Under the pieces are notes generated by a model that did no database searches, was not told where the DNA came from, and saw only the letters and a list, made by a program, of their open reading frames with translations. Below, piece after piece: positions 48,123 through 56,196 of a DNA stretch of 62,170 bases. Source of the stretch: Methylobacterium haplocladii (lineage in GTDB: Bacteria; Pseudomonadota; Alphaproteobacteria; Rhizobiales; Beijerinckiaceae). Location: contig NZ_BJZT01000034.1 of the NCBI RefSeq assembly GCF_007992175.1, positions 1-62,170 of the forward strand, in the 5' to 3' direction. Positions within the stretch are counted from its first letter, which is position 1; every line of letters starts with the position of its first letter. The position numbers were made by a program, and so were the translations under genes.

Positions 48123-48643
48123 TTCGGTGAACGCGCCCGGCACCTCCCATCGGAAGCGAGGAGCCCCGCTCGGCATGATGCGGACCATCGGATCTGGCCG
48201 GGGTGACCGGCCGATTTCGGGAAAGGGAGGGAAGCAGACCATCGCCCTACGACCGTGTTCGACCCAATGTAGCCGAACACAGGTGAATGCATACGCACTG
48301 GAAGCGGACGTACTGCCGCCGCTCCCTCATGGCGAAGCGAAATATCGCCGTCCAGCAAGCGTTTGCGTCCCCCAAAACGATGGGATGGGCAAGACCCAAG
48401 CGAAAGATGTACCTGTTCAACGGGTCGACCCTCGGGCGTCGCTGTTCGGGCAGGCGCTCATCCGCTACCGCCGGGTCCCTGCCAAGCCTTCGCCGCCGGC
48501 CGGTCACCCGTGAATGAAAGCCCCAGGGCGCCTCTCCACAGAGGCGGCCACGCTCTCCTTCCGGTCCTGCAGGTCGCCCACGATCCGTTTGTCACCGGCG
48601 AGGCATCCAACCCTGCGGTGGTGCGAGAATTCAGGTGATCGGA
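48123..48643. other. Gap with no supported gene
   Basis: About 520 bases between the helicase remnant and the convergent end of the TetR gene. Several short frames exist, but none shows a recognisable domain, ribosome site or sensible composition. Confidence 0.45.
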
Positions 48644-49213
48644 TTACTTGGCGGCATCCCTGACCGCCTGCTTGAGGTCCTGGGTCCAATCTTCCTCGCC
48701 GGATGCCCGTCCGAGCATGTTCGCCCCGACCATTGCCGCGAACAGCAGCTTCGCTCGGTCCTCACCCATGGTCTTACCGGCCTTTGCCATGAAGGCCTGG
48801 TAGAGCGAACCGGCGCCGTCTGCATAGATCGCACGCAACGGTCCCCCTTCATGGCTCCGGGCCGCGTCCTCACCATGGCCCTGCATCGGACAACGATGTT
48901 CCGGCGGCTGAACCCCCAGGTAGTATTCGACTATTGCCGAGATTGACGGCCCGTCGTCTTCCGCTCCTTCGCCGCCCGGTCCCGCCCACGCAGCCTCAAC
49001 GGCCGCGAAACCGGCACTCCAAGCCTCGCAGGCCAACGCCTCCTTGGTGGCGAAGTGCTTGTAGAACCCCCCCTGGGTCATCCCCGCGGCCTTCATCACG
49101 TCGGCGATGCCCACGGCATCATAGCCGCAGGTGCGGAACAGCTCGCTCGCCGCCGCGACGATCCGCTGCCGGTTCGAAGCCACCTGTTCCTTGCTCGAAC
49201 GCGCCACTGGCAA
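48644..49213 (-). CDS. TetR/AcrR-family repressor
   Basis: The 189-aa protein has a TetR DNA-binding domain (RIVAAASELFRTCGYDAVGIADVMKAAGMTQGGFYKHFATKEALACEAW). It is read away from the isochorismatase-like genes, with a 100-base gap that carries a 49-bp palindrome fitting its operator. The start is TTG 49213 or GTG 49207. It likely represses the following operon and its own gene, releasing in response to an unknown small electrophile or aromatic. Confidence 0.88.
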   Translation of the reverse strand: MPVARSSKEQVASNRQRIVAAASELFRTCGYDAVGIADVMKAAGMTQGGFYKHFATKEALACEAWSAGFAAVEAAWAGPGGEGAEDDGPSISAIVEYYLGVQPPEHRCPMQGHGEDAARSHEGGPLRAIYADGAGSLYQAFMAKAGKTMGEDRAKLLFAAMVGANMLGRASGEEDWTQDLKQAVRDAAK

Positions 49214-49222
49214 TCCCTCGAT

Positions 49223-49271
49223 TAGCGGTTGACCGAACTCTAATTGAAGCTTAGAGGTCGATCAACCGCTA
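49223..49271. promoter_or_regulatory. 49-bp concentric palindrome between tetR and the isochorismatase operon
   Basis: Outer arms TAGCGGTTGA (49223-49232) and TCAACCGCTA (49262-49271) are exact reverse complements. Inner arms CTCTAA (49238-49243) and TTAGAG (49251-49256) are too. Both pairs share the centre 49247. Confidence 0.7.
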
Positions 49272-49313
49272 TCGGCCGCACGGCGCCGATCACGGTGACA
49301 TCGAGACCGACGC

Positions 49314-49928
49314 ATGGCCCATGATCCAACGACGACCGCCATCCTGCTGGTGGACCCCTATAACGATTTCCTGGCCCGTCGGGGGCAGGCCTGGATGATG
49401 ACCAGGGACGTGGCCCTGGCGAACGGGATGATCGGCAAGGCACGGTCCATCCTTGAGGCGGCGCGACGCCTCCGGATGACCGTCGCGTACGCGCCGCACC
49501 ACCGCTGGCGACCGAACGGCCTCAAGGGACGCAAGTACCTCCATCCGACCCAGTTCATGCAGGAGAAGTCCCACATCTTCGCGGCGGGTAAGTTCGGTGG
49601 CGAGTTCCTCCCAGAGCTCGCTCCGGCGGACGGCGACATCATATCGAGCGAGCATTGCTGTTCGAGCGGTTTCGCGGGTACCGACCTGCACGCCCAGCTG
49701 CAGGGCCGCGGGATCACCCACCTCGTCATCATCGGCATGATCACGAACTCATGCATCGAGGCGACCGCGCGCAGCGCCGTGGACCTCGGGTATCACGTCA
49801 CCCTAGTTACCGATGCCGTCGCCGCGTTCTCACCCGTCGAACACGACCTCGCGATCCGCGAGAACTATCCCCGCATCGGGCACGCCGTGACCGATGCGTC
49901 GAGCCTGCTCGAAACCCTAAGGTCCTGA
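49314..49928 (+). CDS. Isochorismatase-like hydrolase lacking the catalytic Lys
   Basis: The 204-aa protein has the cysteine-hydrolase fold with Asp14 (LLVDPYNDF) and the catalytic Cys147 in GMITNSCIEATARSA. The Lys expected before the SxFxGTDL stretch is replaced by Glu113 (SSEHCCSSGFAGTDL). This weakens a claim of normal activity. It begins an operon with a second isochorismatase-like gene four bases downstream and an MDR-type gene, all facing away from the TetR gene. Confidence 0.8.
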   Translation: MAHDPTTTAILLVDPYNDFLARRGQAWMMTRDVALANGMIGKARSILEAARRLRMTVAYAPHHRWRPNGLKGRKYLHPTQFMQEKSHIFAAGKFGGEFLPELAPADGDIISSEHCCSSGFAGTDLHAQLQGRGITHLVIIGMITNSCIEATARSAVDLGYHVTLVTDAVAAFSPVEHDLAIRENYPRIGHAVTDASSLLETLRS

Positions 49929-49931
49929 CGG

Positions 49932-50549
49932 ATGCTCAACAGCTTATTGAACGCCGCCACCGGCTGGTACGTCCGCAGGGGCCTGCGTGCCTATCACCAC
50001 TACCCGGCCGACAAGACGGCCGTCGTCCTCATCGACGTGCAACGCGCGTTCGTCGGCTCGGGGCAGCCTCTCTCCGGGTCCCTGGCCGAACTCGCGCGGT
50101 TGGCGCGGTCGAGGGGGTTCCTGGTGATCCATGCGCCGATTGCGGCGGATGCCGGCGCGCCTCTCCAAACCCCCGCGCATCGCCAGATCGAACGCGCCCT
50201 TTCGAGGCAAGCCGATGCGTCGGACATCGCGCCCGCCGTCGGACCGTCGCCGAGCGATGTCGTGTTTCCGGCCCGCAAGACCCTAAGCGTATTCGGCCTG
50301 CCGGAGACCGACGCTTTGATCGAGGCACGTGGCCTGGAACACCTGATCCTCGCCGGTCCCCTGGCGGACCTGACGGTCGATTCCTCCCTACGCGACGCCG
50401 CACAGCGCGACCTTCACATCACGGTGGTGAGCGACTGCCTCGCGGCATCGACGCCCGCGGCCCTAGAACTGGAAGTCCGCCATACGATGCCGCGCTACGC
50501 ACACCTGGTCACCGATCTCGGAGACCTGAAGCGACGGACCGGCGGATGA
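49932..50549 (+). CDS. Isochorismatase-like protein lacking the catalytic Cys
   Basis: The 205-aa protein keeps Asp35 (VVLIDVQRAF) and Lys116 (PARKTLSVFG), but the position of the catalytic Cys is Thr148 (PLADLTVDSSLRDA). It therefore cannot use the standard Cys nucleophile. It sits three bases after a paralogue that keeps Cys and lacks Lys. Its stop overlaps the start of the next gene (ATGA). Confidence 0.78.
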   Translation: MLNSLLNAATGWYVRRGLRAYHHYPADKTAVVLIDVQRAFVGSGQPLSGSLAELARLARSRGFLVIHAPIAADAGAPLQTPAHRQIERALSRQADASDIAPAVGPSPSDVVFPARKTLSVFGLPETDALIEARGLEHLILAGPLADLTVDSSLRDAAQRDLHITVVSDCLAASTPAALELEVRHTMPRYAHLVTDLGDLKRRTGG

Positions 50550-51107
50550 CCAGTTTGAGGATGGCTTGCTTCGAGGGCGACGCCTTCGGCTCATCCGAGG
50601 ACTTCAAGCTGGCCGAACGGCCTGTTCCGGTGCCCGCGCCTCATCGGGTCCGCATCCGCATCGAGGCGACCGCGCTTGGCTTCGTGGACGGCCTGATGTT
50701 CCAGGGCCGCTATCAAATCAAACTCCCACTTCCCTACATCCCTAGCGGCGAGATCGCCGGGGTGGTGGAGGTCGTCGGCACCGGAGTCCGTCACCTCGGC
50801 GTCGGTGACCGCGTCGAGACTTGGCAACTCGGCGGCGGCCTTTCGGAGTTCACCGTCGTGGCCGCCGACGAGGTCGAGGCGGGCCCGGCAGACCTCCCCC
50901 TCGCGAGGACAGCCGCGATGCTGGTCGACTACCAGACGGCGCACCACGCCCTTTTCTAGCACGGCCGGATCGAGGCCGGGGAGACGGTCTTGGTCGCGGG
51001 TGCCGCGGGCGGGGTAGGCTCCGCGGCGTTACAACTCGCCGCACAGGCGGGAGCCCGCGTGATGGTCCTCGCCTCGACGCCGGTGAAGCGCGAGCTTGCC
51101 CTCGCCC
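50546..51107 (+). pseudogene. Zinc-type oxidoreductase (MDR), 5' part, broken
   Basis: This is the N-terminal part of a medium-chain quinone oxidoreductase: PYIPSGEIAGVVEVVGTGVRHLGVGDRV and the Rossmann motif VAGAAGGVGSAALQLAAQAGARV. An in-frame TAG at 50957-50959 stops the first piece after 137 residues. The second piece then runs without interruption into transposase sequence near 51108. The C-terminal part of the same gene is found at 52332-52637. The gene was part of the TetR-controlled operon and is now inactive. Confidence 0.8.
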
Positions 51108-51604
51108 TGGCGCAGCTCACGACGGACGGGCATCGCGCCTACCCCGAAGCCGTCGAGAGCGCGTTCGGTGCCGATGTGGACTATACGCAACTCGTGAAAA
51201 TCTTCGGCGCCGTTCCCGAGGGCACCAAGCGCTGCTACAGCCCGGCCGAGTGCACCGGTATCCGCAAGAACACGATCGAAGGCGCGCCGGACGACAAGCA
51301 CGTCTCCATGTCCTACATCGAGCGTCAGAACCTCACGATGCGGATGCAGAAGAAGCGCTTCACGCGCCTCTCAAAAAGGTTCGAGAACCACGCGCACATG
51401 GTCGCGCTCTACACGGTCTGGTACAACTTCGTGAAACTGCACAACAAGCATCGGATGAGCCCGGCAATGGCAGCGGGCGTATCGGATCAGCTGTGGAGCA
51501 TGGAGGACGTTGCGGCTCTCGTTGAAGCCGCCGCGCCAAAGCCGGGCAAGCGCAGGCCGTATCTCCAAAGCTTCGTCGATGAATTGCCCGCAATAGAACC
51601 TTGA
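51108..51604 (+). mobile_element. IS1-family transposase, 3' fragment
   Basis: About 165 residues match the C-terminal half of IS1-type transposases of Rhizobiales: LTTDGHRAYPEAVESAFGADVDYTQL, STSYIERQNLTMRM-like (MSYIERQNLTMRMQKKRFTRL), and HRMSPAMAAGVSDQLWS. The N-terminal DNA-binding part and the left end are missing. It is fused in frame to the broken oxidoreductase, so the joint open frame runs from 50990. Terminal inverted repeats were not identified. Confidence 0.8.
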
Positions 51605-51672
51605 GTAAAATGAACGTCGCTGATTCTCGTGAGCCGCCTTTGCTTGCAGCCAAAGTTGGAGGTTTTTCCCGG

Positions 51673-51906
51673 ATGTCTCGATATCTCTCCGACAGAAACG
51701 ACGGCGTCGAACTGCGCGACGACATTGGACACCACGTGGACGAGATAGCGCTTCGTGGGCAGGCTCTTCAGGTCGTGAGCGCACTGATGAACGCCGAAGC
51801 CGAAGAGGCCAGGGACAAAACCTTTATCCTCAGTGTTCGCGATGAAAGCGATGCTATTGTGTTGAAGGTTCGCTTGGCCTGCCAGATCGAGGAGGCTTGG
51901 AGCTAG
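51673..51906 (+). CDS. DUF6894-like small protein
   Basis: The 77-aa protein follows the DUF6894 pattern of an N-terminal basic MxRY start, then GVELRDDIGHHVDEIALRGQALQVVSALM. These small proteins are frequent in Methylobacterium and are of unknown function. An in-frame ATG at 51601 would add 24 residues. It lies inside the block that interrupts the oxidoreductase gene and overlaps the convergent small gene by 53 bases. Confidence 0.55.
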   Translation: MSRYLSDRNDGVELRDDIGHHVDEIALRGQALQVVSALMNAEAEEARDKTFILSVRDESDAIVLKVRLACQIEEAWS

Positions 51907-52054
51907 TCAGTTCAAGCTCGATAAGCGCCATTTCCAGGAGCGTGCGAAGACGGAAATTTCCGTGCGGGCTCAGCTCATCCAAGGCCCGCTGGCAGAGATC
52001 GCGCACAGCTTCGGCGTCGTATAAATGATTGTCGTGAGGGACATTGGACGACAT
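51854..52054 (-). CDS. Small hypothetical protein
   Basis: This 66-aa frame (VPHDNHLYDAEAVRDLCQRALDEL, then NFRLRTLLEMALIELEL) has plausible helical content and GGAG six bases before the ATG at 52054. It is not a family I recognise. It overlaps the end of the convergent DUF6894-like gene. Confidence 0.42.
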   Translation of the reverse strand: MSSNVPHDNHLYDAEAVRDLCQRALDELSPHGNFRLRTLLEMALIELELTSSKPPRSGRPSEPSTQ

Positions 52055-52331
52055 CTTGTGCTCCATTCCGTCCCAAGGCGGGAGCACACGCTACTCTCAG
52101 CCGCTGGCGCCAAAAGTCGTCGACCAGCGATTAGACTTAATAGCACAAGCGTCGTGGATCCGGCAAATCTTGCGGCAATAGTCAAGTCTATTCGACAGCA
52201 ACAGCGCGCAGATCGGGCGCAACGGAATCGGGCATGAGACCTCACGGCAAAAACCTCAATGCGGACCGGCGAAGCGATAGGCGGCACCACGAATTCAGGC
52301 CATCGCTAAATTCAGGCTGAGACACCACCGC

Positions 52332-52637
52332 CTGTTCCGGTCCCTCGCCAAGGAGGGTCGTCACCTCGTGATCGGTTTTGCCGGCGGTGCCATCTCCGCC
52401 CTACCGGTGAACCGCCCCCTGTTGAAGAGCGCGGCGCTCGTGGGCGTCGATATCAGGCACTTCTTGGCATCCAAGCCGCGGGAGGCCCAGATCGTCCGGA
52501 CGGCCCTGTTCGCCGACGTCGCCTCCGGTTCTCTGGCCGCGCCGCAGGTCGTCCCGTTTCGCCTCGCCCGGGCGAAGGACGCCCTGGATGCGCTTGCGGG
52601 GCGCGACAGGATCGGCAAGGTCGTGGTCACGTCCTGA
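52332..52637 (+). pseudogene. Zinc-type oxidoreductase (MDR), 3' part, broken
   Basis: The segment FRSLAKEGRHLVIGFAGGAISALPVNRPLLKSAALVGVDIRHF...DALAGRDRIGKVVVTS is the C-terminal third of an MDR oxidoreductase and continues the 5' part at 50546-51107. The two parts are separated by about 1.2 kb holding the IS1 fragment and two small genes. It has no start of its own. Confidence 0.75.
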
Positions 52638-52847
52638 CGGCGAAGAACGCCCGGCCTTCCGAAAAAGGGGTGTGACGGCGTCTGGACTCAGGTCGGCGAC
52701 TTGCCCGTGGTCGACAGGCAGAGAGGACATGAACCCGCCGCTACCCTCGCGGGATCGGGCCGGGGTCTCGACACCATCACGGCTGGAGACCCTGGCCGGG
52801 GCCTGGTCGAAGACCTGCTCCGTTTTGACGGGTCCGGTGGCGCGTAC

Positions 52848-53075
52848 GCGAAGCCCTTCCGAGCCGCCATGACATCCGGTATCCGCTTGAACATCGGGAG
52901 CGTCGAGGCCGCCCTTCCCGCCTCGGTCACGAAGAACCGGCGACGCGAGGCCATCGGCACCTATGCGGCCATGCTCGCCGCGCTGATCCTCGTGCGTGCG
53001 GTCGACGACCCAGCGCTGTCGGACGAGATCCTCTCCGAGACGCGTGCATGCATGAAGTCAGACTTGTGCTGCTGA
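52848..53075 (+). pseudogene. TetR C-terminal fragment
   Basis: About 75 residues (AKPFRAAMTSGIRLNIGSVEAAL then RREAIGTYAAMLAALILVRAVDDPALSDEIL) match the ligand-domain end of a TetR regulator. No helix-turn-helix is encoded upstream in any frame I could read. It is a truncated gene, consistent with the decay seen in this block. Confidence 0.5.
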
Positions 53076-53353
53076 CGTGTCGCGGTGTGGGTGGTACGAG
53101 CACACCACCGATGTCTGCTACGGCGCATGGAAAGCCAAAGAGCAGTCGGTCAGTTTTCCACCCCGAGCAGCCCTTCGGCTCGCGGCCCGACTTGGTCGTT
53201 CAAGCGAATTCTCGACATGCTTTGAAGCGGACGTTCGAGAGGATGTATGAGTAATCCATGCGATCACCTGTCGACACTTCGCCGATGCAGGCGTAACCGT
53301 TCAATCTCTTACTATGCAGATGCCCTGCGCCCCATGCGGTTTCCTGAGCATTT

Positions 53354-53530
53354 TTACGGCCTGTCACTACCTTTCTCTCTAGTTTTACACTGAGTCAGCT
53401 CCTTTCGCAGCTCCGACAGCAGCATGTCGAAAATAATATGGACGCGATAATTACATTGCGCCCCAAGACAGGTGCGCGCTCGTTCACAATCCTGAATAAC
53501 GGCCTCTAGTACAAGCTTATGATTTTCCAA
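53354..53530 (-). CDS. Small hypothetical protein (TTG start)
   Basis: A 58-aa frame starts at TTG 53530 with a strong GGAGG seven bases upstream. It reads (M)ENHKLVLEAVIQDCERART..., with four Cys including CLGAQC, and a helical SELRKELTQC end. It lies in an AT-rich stretch (53250-53670) with no other gene. No family was recognised. The ribosome site and sensible composition support it; the short length keeps confidence low. Confidence 0.42.
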   Translation of the reverse strand: MENHKLVLEAVIQDCERARTCLGAQCNYRVHIIFDMLLSELRKELTQCKTREKGSDRP

Positions 53531-53674
53531 TTTCCAACCTCCAGAAGAATTTTGAATTAGTCTGCATTTGATATAATACGAAATTCGAACAGTTTTTGTT
53601 GTTTTGAAGCGTAAAAAATAGTAAATACATCGAATACGTCTTAATAAATATTTTCAAATAGCCGTAATCTTAGA

Positions 53675-54676
53675 TCATTTCAGAGCGACGACGACCTTGC
53701 CCTTGGCGCGGCCGGTTGCGACGTAGTCCAGCGCCTCGCGGGTGGCGGCGAAGGGAAACACACGATCGATCACGGGCCGGATCGCGCCCGCATCGACGAG
53801 CGCCGCGATCTTTCGGAGCTGGTCGCCGTCGGCCCGCATGAACAGGAACGCATAGCGGACACCGGCCCGCTCGGCCCTCTTGCGGATGCCGCGGCTGAGA
53901 AGGCCGAAAACGAGTTTCAGGGGCCAAGACAGGCCGGCCTGTTCCGCGAAAGGCGGGTCGGGCGGCCCGGCGATCCCGATGACTTGGCCGCCGGGCTTGA
54001 GCACCGTCAGCGACTTCTTAAGCGTCTTCCCGCCCTGCGTATCGAGCACGAGGTCGTACCCGGCGAGGACCTTGGAAAAATCCTGCCGCCTGTAATCCAC
54101 GACGACATCGGCTCCCAGGGACTTCACCAGATCGACGTTCGCCGGGCCGGTCGTCGTCGCGACGGTGGCGCCGAGATGCTTGGCGAGCTGGATCGCGATC
54201 GTTCCGACACCGCCGGAGCCGGCCTGGACGAACACCTTCTGACCGGGCCGGACCTTCGCCCGCTCGACGAGGATCTGCCAAGCGGTCAGGGCGACGAGGG
54301 GGATGGCCGCCGCCTCCGTCATCGTCAGGGCGCTCGGCTTGAGGGCGAGATCGTCCTCGCTGACCGCGATGAACTCGGCGAAGGTCCCGATCCGGCCATC
54401 CGCGGCCCGGCCGAACACCGCGTCACCAGCCTTGAACCGGCGAACGCCGGATCCGACGCGGACGACGACGCCCGACAGGTCGTGTCCGAGCACGAGCGGC
54501 ATCCGGTAGGGCAGAAACGCCTTGAACGCGCCCTCGGCGAGTTTCGTGTCCAGCGGGTTCACGCTCGCGGCATGGATCTCGACGAGGACGTCACGGTCCC
54601 CGACCTCCGGGACGGGCAGATCGCGTGCGACCAGCCCGTCCTTGCTCTTGTAGCGATCAATGGTGAACGCCCTCAT
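53675..54676 (-). CDS. NADP-dependent zinc-type (quinone) oxidoreductase
   Basis: The 333-aa MDR-superfamily enzyme has the N-terminal GroES-like part with VLGHDLSGVVVRVGSGV and AGDAVFGR, and the Rossmann motif VFVQAGSGGVGTIAIQLAKHLGA. It lacks the Cys/His pattern of zinc alcohol dehydrogenases, so a quinone- or enone-reductase role is likelier. It is the first minus-strand gene after the accessory block. Its upstream partner is an SDR gene 55 bases away on the same strand. Confidence 0.87.
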   Translation of the reverse strand: MRAFTIDRYKSKDGLVARDLPVPEVGDRDVLVEIHAASVNPLDTKLAEGAFKAFLPYRMPLVLGHDLSGVVVRVGSGVRRFKAGDAVFGRAADGRIGTFAEFIAVSEDDLALKPSALTMTEAAAIPLVALTAWQILVERAKVRPGQKVFVQAGSGGVGTIAIQLAKHLGATVATTTGPANVDLVKSLGADVVVDYRRQDFSKVLAGYDLVLDTQGGKTLKKSLTVLKPGGQVIGIAGPPDPPFAEQAGLSWPLKLVFGLLSRGIRKRAERAGVRYAFLFMRADGDQLRKIAALVDAGAIRPVIDRVFPFAATREALDYVATGRAKGKVVVALK

Positions 54677-54731
54677 GGTCGATTCTCGCGTCTCGGGCTG
54701 TATGGAATATCGAGGGAAGGAGGACGCCCCG

Positions 54732-55559
54732 TCAGGGCAGCCGCATCTCCTTGCGAATGGCCTTGTCGAAAGCGGAGGCCGGTGCGTATCGGCGCAGCAG
54801 CGCCAGGCGCCCCGCCGCCCGGCCCGAAGTGTAGCGGGCGCGCGGCTGGGCCAGCCCGGCGATCCGCACCACCGTCGCGCCGACCGAGGCGGCGGTGTCC
54901 GCCACCTTCATGCCCTCCGAGAGCCACCGGGTCGCGCTGGCGCGACCGGCCTCGTAGGCCGGCAGGGACCGGTCGGCCGGGGTCATGCCCAGTTCGAACC
55001 CGGACTTCGTCAGGGCCGGCTCGATGACGACGACGCGGATGCCGAGGGGCCGCACCTCGTGGTCGAGGGACTCGGAATAACCTTCCAGCGCGTGCTTCGT
55101 CGCGGCGTAGTGTGCGCCGAACGGGCTCGGGATCACGCCGAGGATCGAGCCGATATTGACGATGCGGCCGGAGCCCTGCCGCCGCATGACCGGCAGCACC
55201 GCATTGGTCATCCGCACCACGCCATAGACGTTGGTGTCGTAGAGCGCGTGAACCGCGGCCATCGAGCATTCCTCGGCCGCGCCGTGGATGCCCATGCCGG
55301 CATTGTTCACGAGCAGGTCGATGCGGCCGAACCGCCCCAGGACATGGTCGACCGCGCCGGCGACGGATTCCTCCGAGGTGACGTCGCACCGCACCATCTC
55401 GATCCCGTCGACGACCTCGCCGGGCTGCGCCTTCCGGCTGGTGCCGAGCACCCGGTAACCCGCACTGAGCAACGCCAATGCCGTCGCCTGGCCGATGCCG
55501 GAAGAGGCTCCGGTGACCAGGGCGACCTTGTCGTGGATGCGGCCTGTCGTGGTGGCCAT
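54732..55559 (-). CDS. Short-chain dehydrogenase/reductase
   Basis: The 275-aa SDR has the cofactor motif TGASSGIG at about 15-22, NNAGMG near 88, and the active-site GAHYAATKHALEGYSESLDHEV (YxxxK). ATG 55559 is preferred with AAGGGA upstream; 55583 would add eight residues. It is divergent from the marR gene, with an operator-like palindrome between them, so the MarR protein probably controls this SDR-MDR pair. Confidence 0.9.
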   Translation of the reverse strand: MATTTGRIHDKVALVTGASSGIGQATALALLSAGYRVLGTSRKAQPGEVVDGIEMVRCDVTSEESVAGAVDHVLGRFGRIDLLVNNAGMGIHGAAEECSMAAVHALYDTNVYGVVRMTNAVLPVMRRQGSGRIVNIGSILGVIPSPFGAHYAATKHALEGYSESLDHEVRPLGIRVVVIEPALTKSGFELGMTPADRSLPAYEAGRASATRWLSEGMKVADTAASVGATVVRIAGLAQPRARYTSGRAAGRLALLRRYAPASAFDKAIRKEMRLP

Positions 55560-55585
55560 GGCGAACGTATCCCTTCGCAACACTC

Positions 55586-55654
55586 AGATAGTTGAGCGCT
55601 CAACCATCTAAGACCGGGCTTTCCACGTTGCAATGGTTTTGTGCTCAACTATCT
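55586..55654. promoter_or_regulatory. MarR-type operator palindromes between the SDR and marR genes
   Basis: AGATAGTTGAGCGCTCAACCATCT (55586-55609) is palindromic except for one base pair, with a perfect 12-bp core TTGAGCGCTCAA. A second site ends GCTCAACTATCT (55643-55654), repeating the right arm. They bracket the divergent promoters. Confidence 0.7.
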
Positions 55655-55662
55655 TGGAGGGA

Positions 55663-56196
55663 ATGATCGTATCCGAGCCCGATTCCGACGCGTCCGTCAG
55701 CGAAGACACCCCGTGCACGAACAACGCGATGCGGCGTGCCACGCGCCAGCTCGGCGCCCTCTACGACGAGGCGTTCGCGCCGACCGGGCTGAAGGGCACG
55801 CAACTCCTGCTGATGTGGCGCATCGCCGAACTCGGCACCGAGGACGATCCGACGCTCCTGGCGTTGGCGGATCGCCTCGCCGTCGGTGTCTCCGCCTTGA
55901 CCCATGCGCTGCGGCCGCTGGTGCGTGATGGCCTGGTCGTGTTGCGGACGGACGCACAGGACCGCCGGTCCAAGCGCGCCAGCCTGACCGCGCTCGGCCG
56001 GACGCGCGTCGCCGAGGGCGCCCTGCTCTGGTCGACGGCGAACCGGCGCGTGGAAACCCTTCTCGGGCCCGCCGCGGCGCAGATGCTCCGCGACACCGCC
56101 GACCGGGTCGCGTCCGAGGAGTTCGCAGCCGCCTTCCGGCAGGGGCTGGAGAGGCGGCCGCCTTCCGAGCCGCCCGCCGCCGCGCCAGACGAGTGA
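55663..56196 (+). CDS. MarR-family regulator
   Basis: The 177-aa protein has the MarR winged-helix domain (LRPLVRDGLVVLRTDAQDRRSKRASLTALGRTRV, where DxRS and R mark the wing). The start is ATG 55663 rather than 55633, because the upstream start would put an operator inside the gene; GGAGG sits close to it. The stop overlaps the MFS transporter start (GTGA), so the regulator and transporter form an operon and probably respond to the transported compound. Confidence 0.88.
   Translation: MIVSEPDSDASVSEDTPCTNNAMRRATRQLGALYDEAFAPTGLKGTQLLLMWRIAELGTEDDPTLLALADRLAVGVSALTHALRPLVRDGLVVLRTDAQDRRSKRASLTALGRTRVAEGALLWSTANRRVETLLGPAAAQMLRDTADRVASEEFAAAFRQGLERRPPSEPPAAAPDE

Noticed and set aside
48287..48517. 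76-codon plus-strand frame as a possible gene
   Set aside because: Basic, Arg/Ser/Pro-rich with no domain and no ribosome site, and it lies among decayed sequence.
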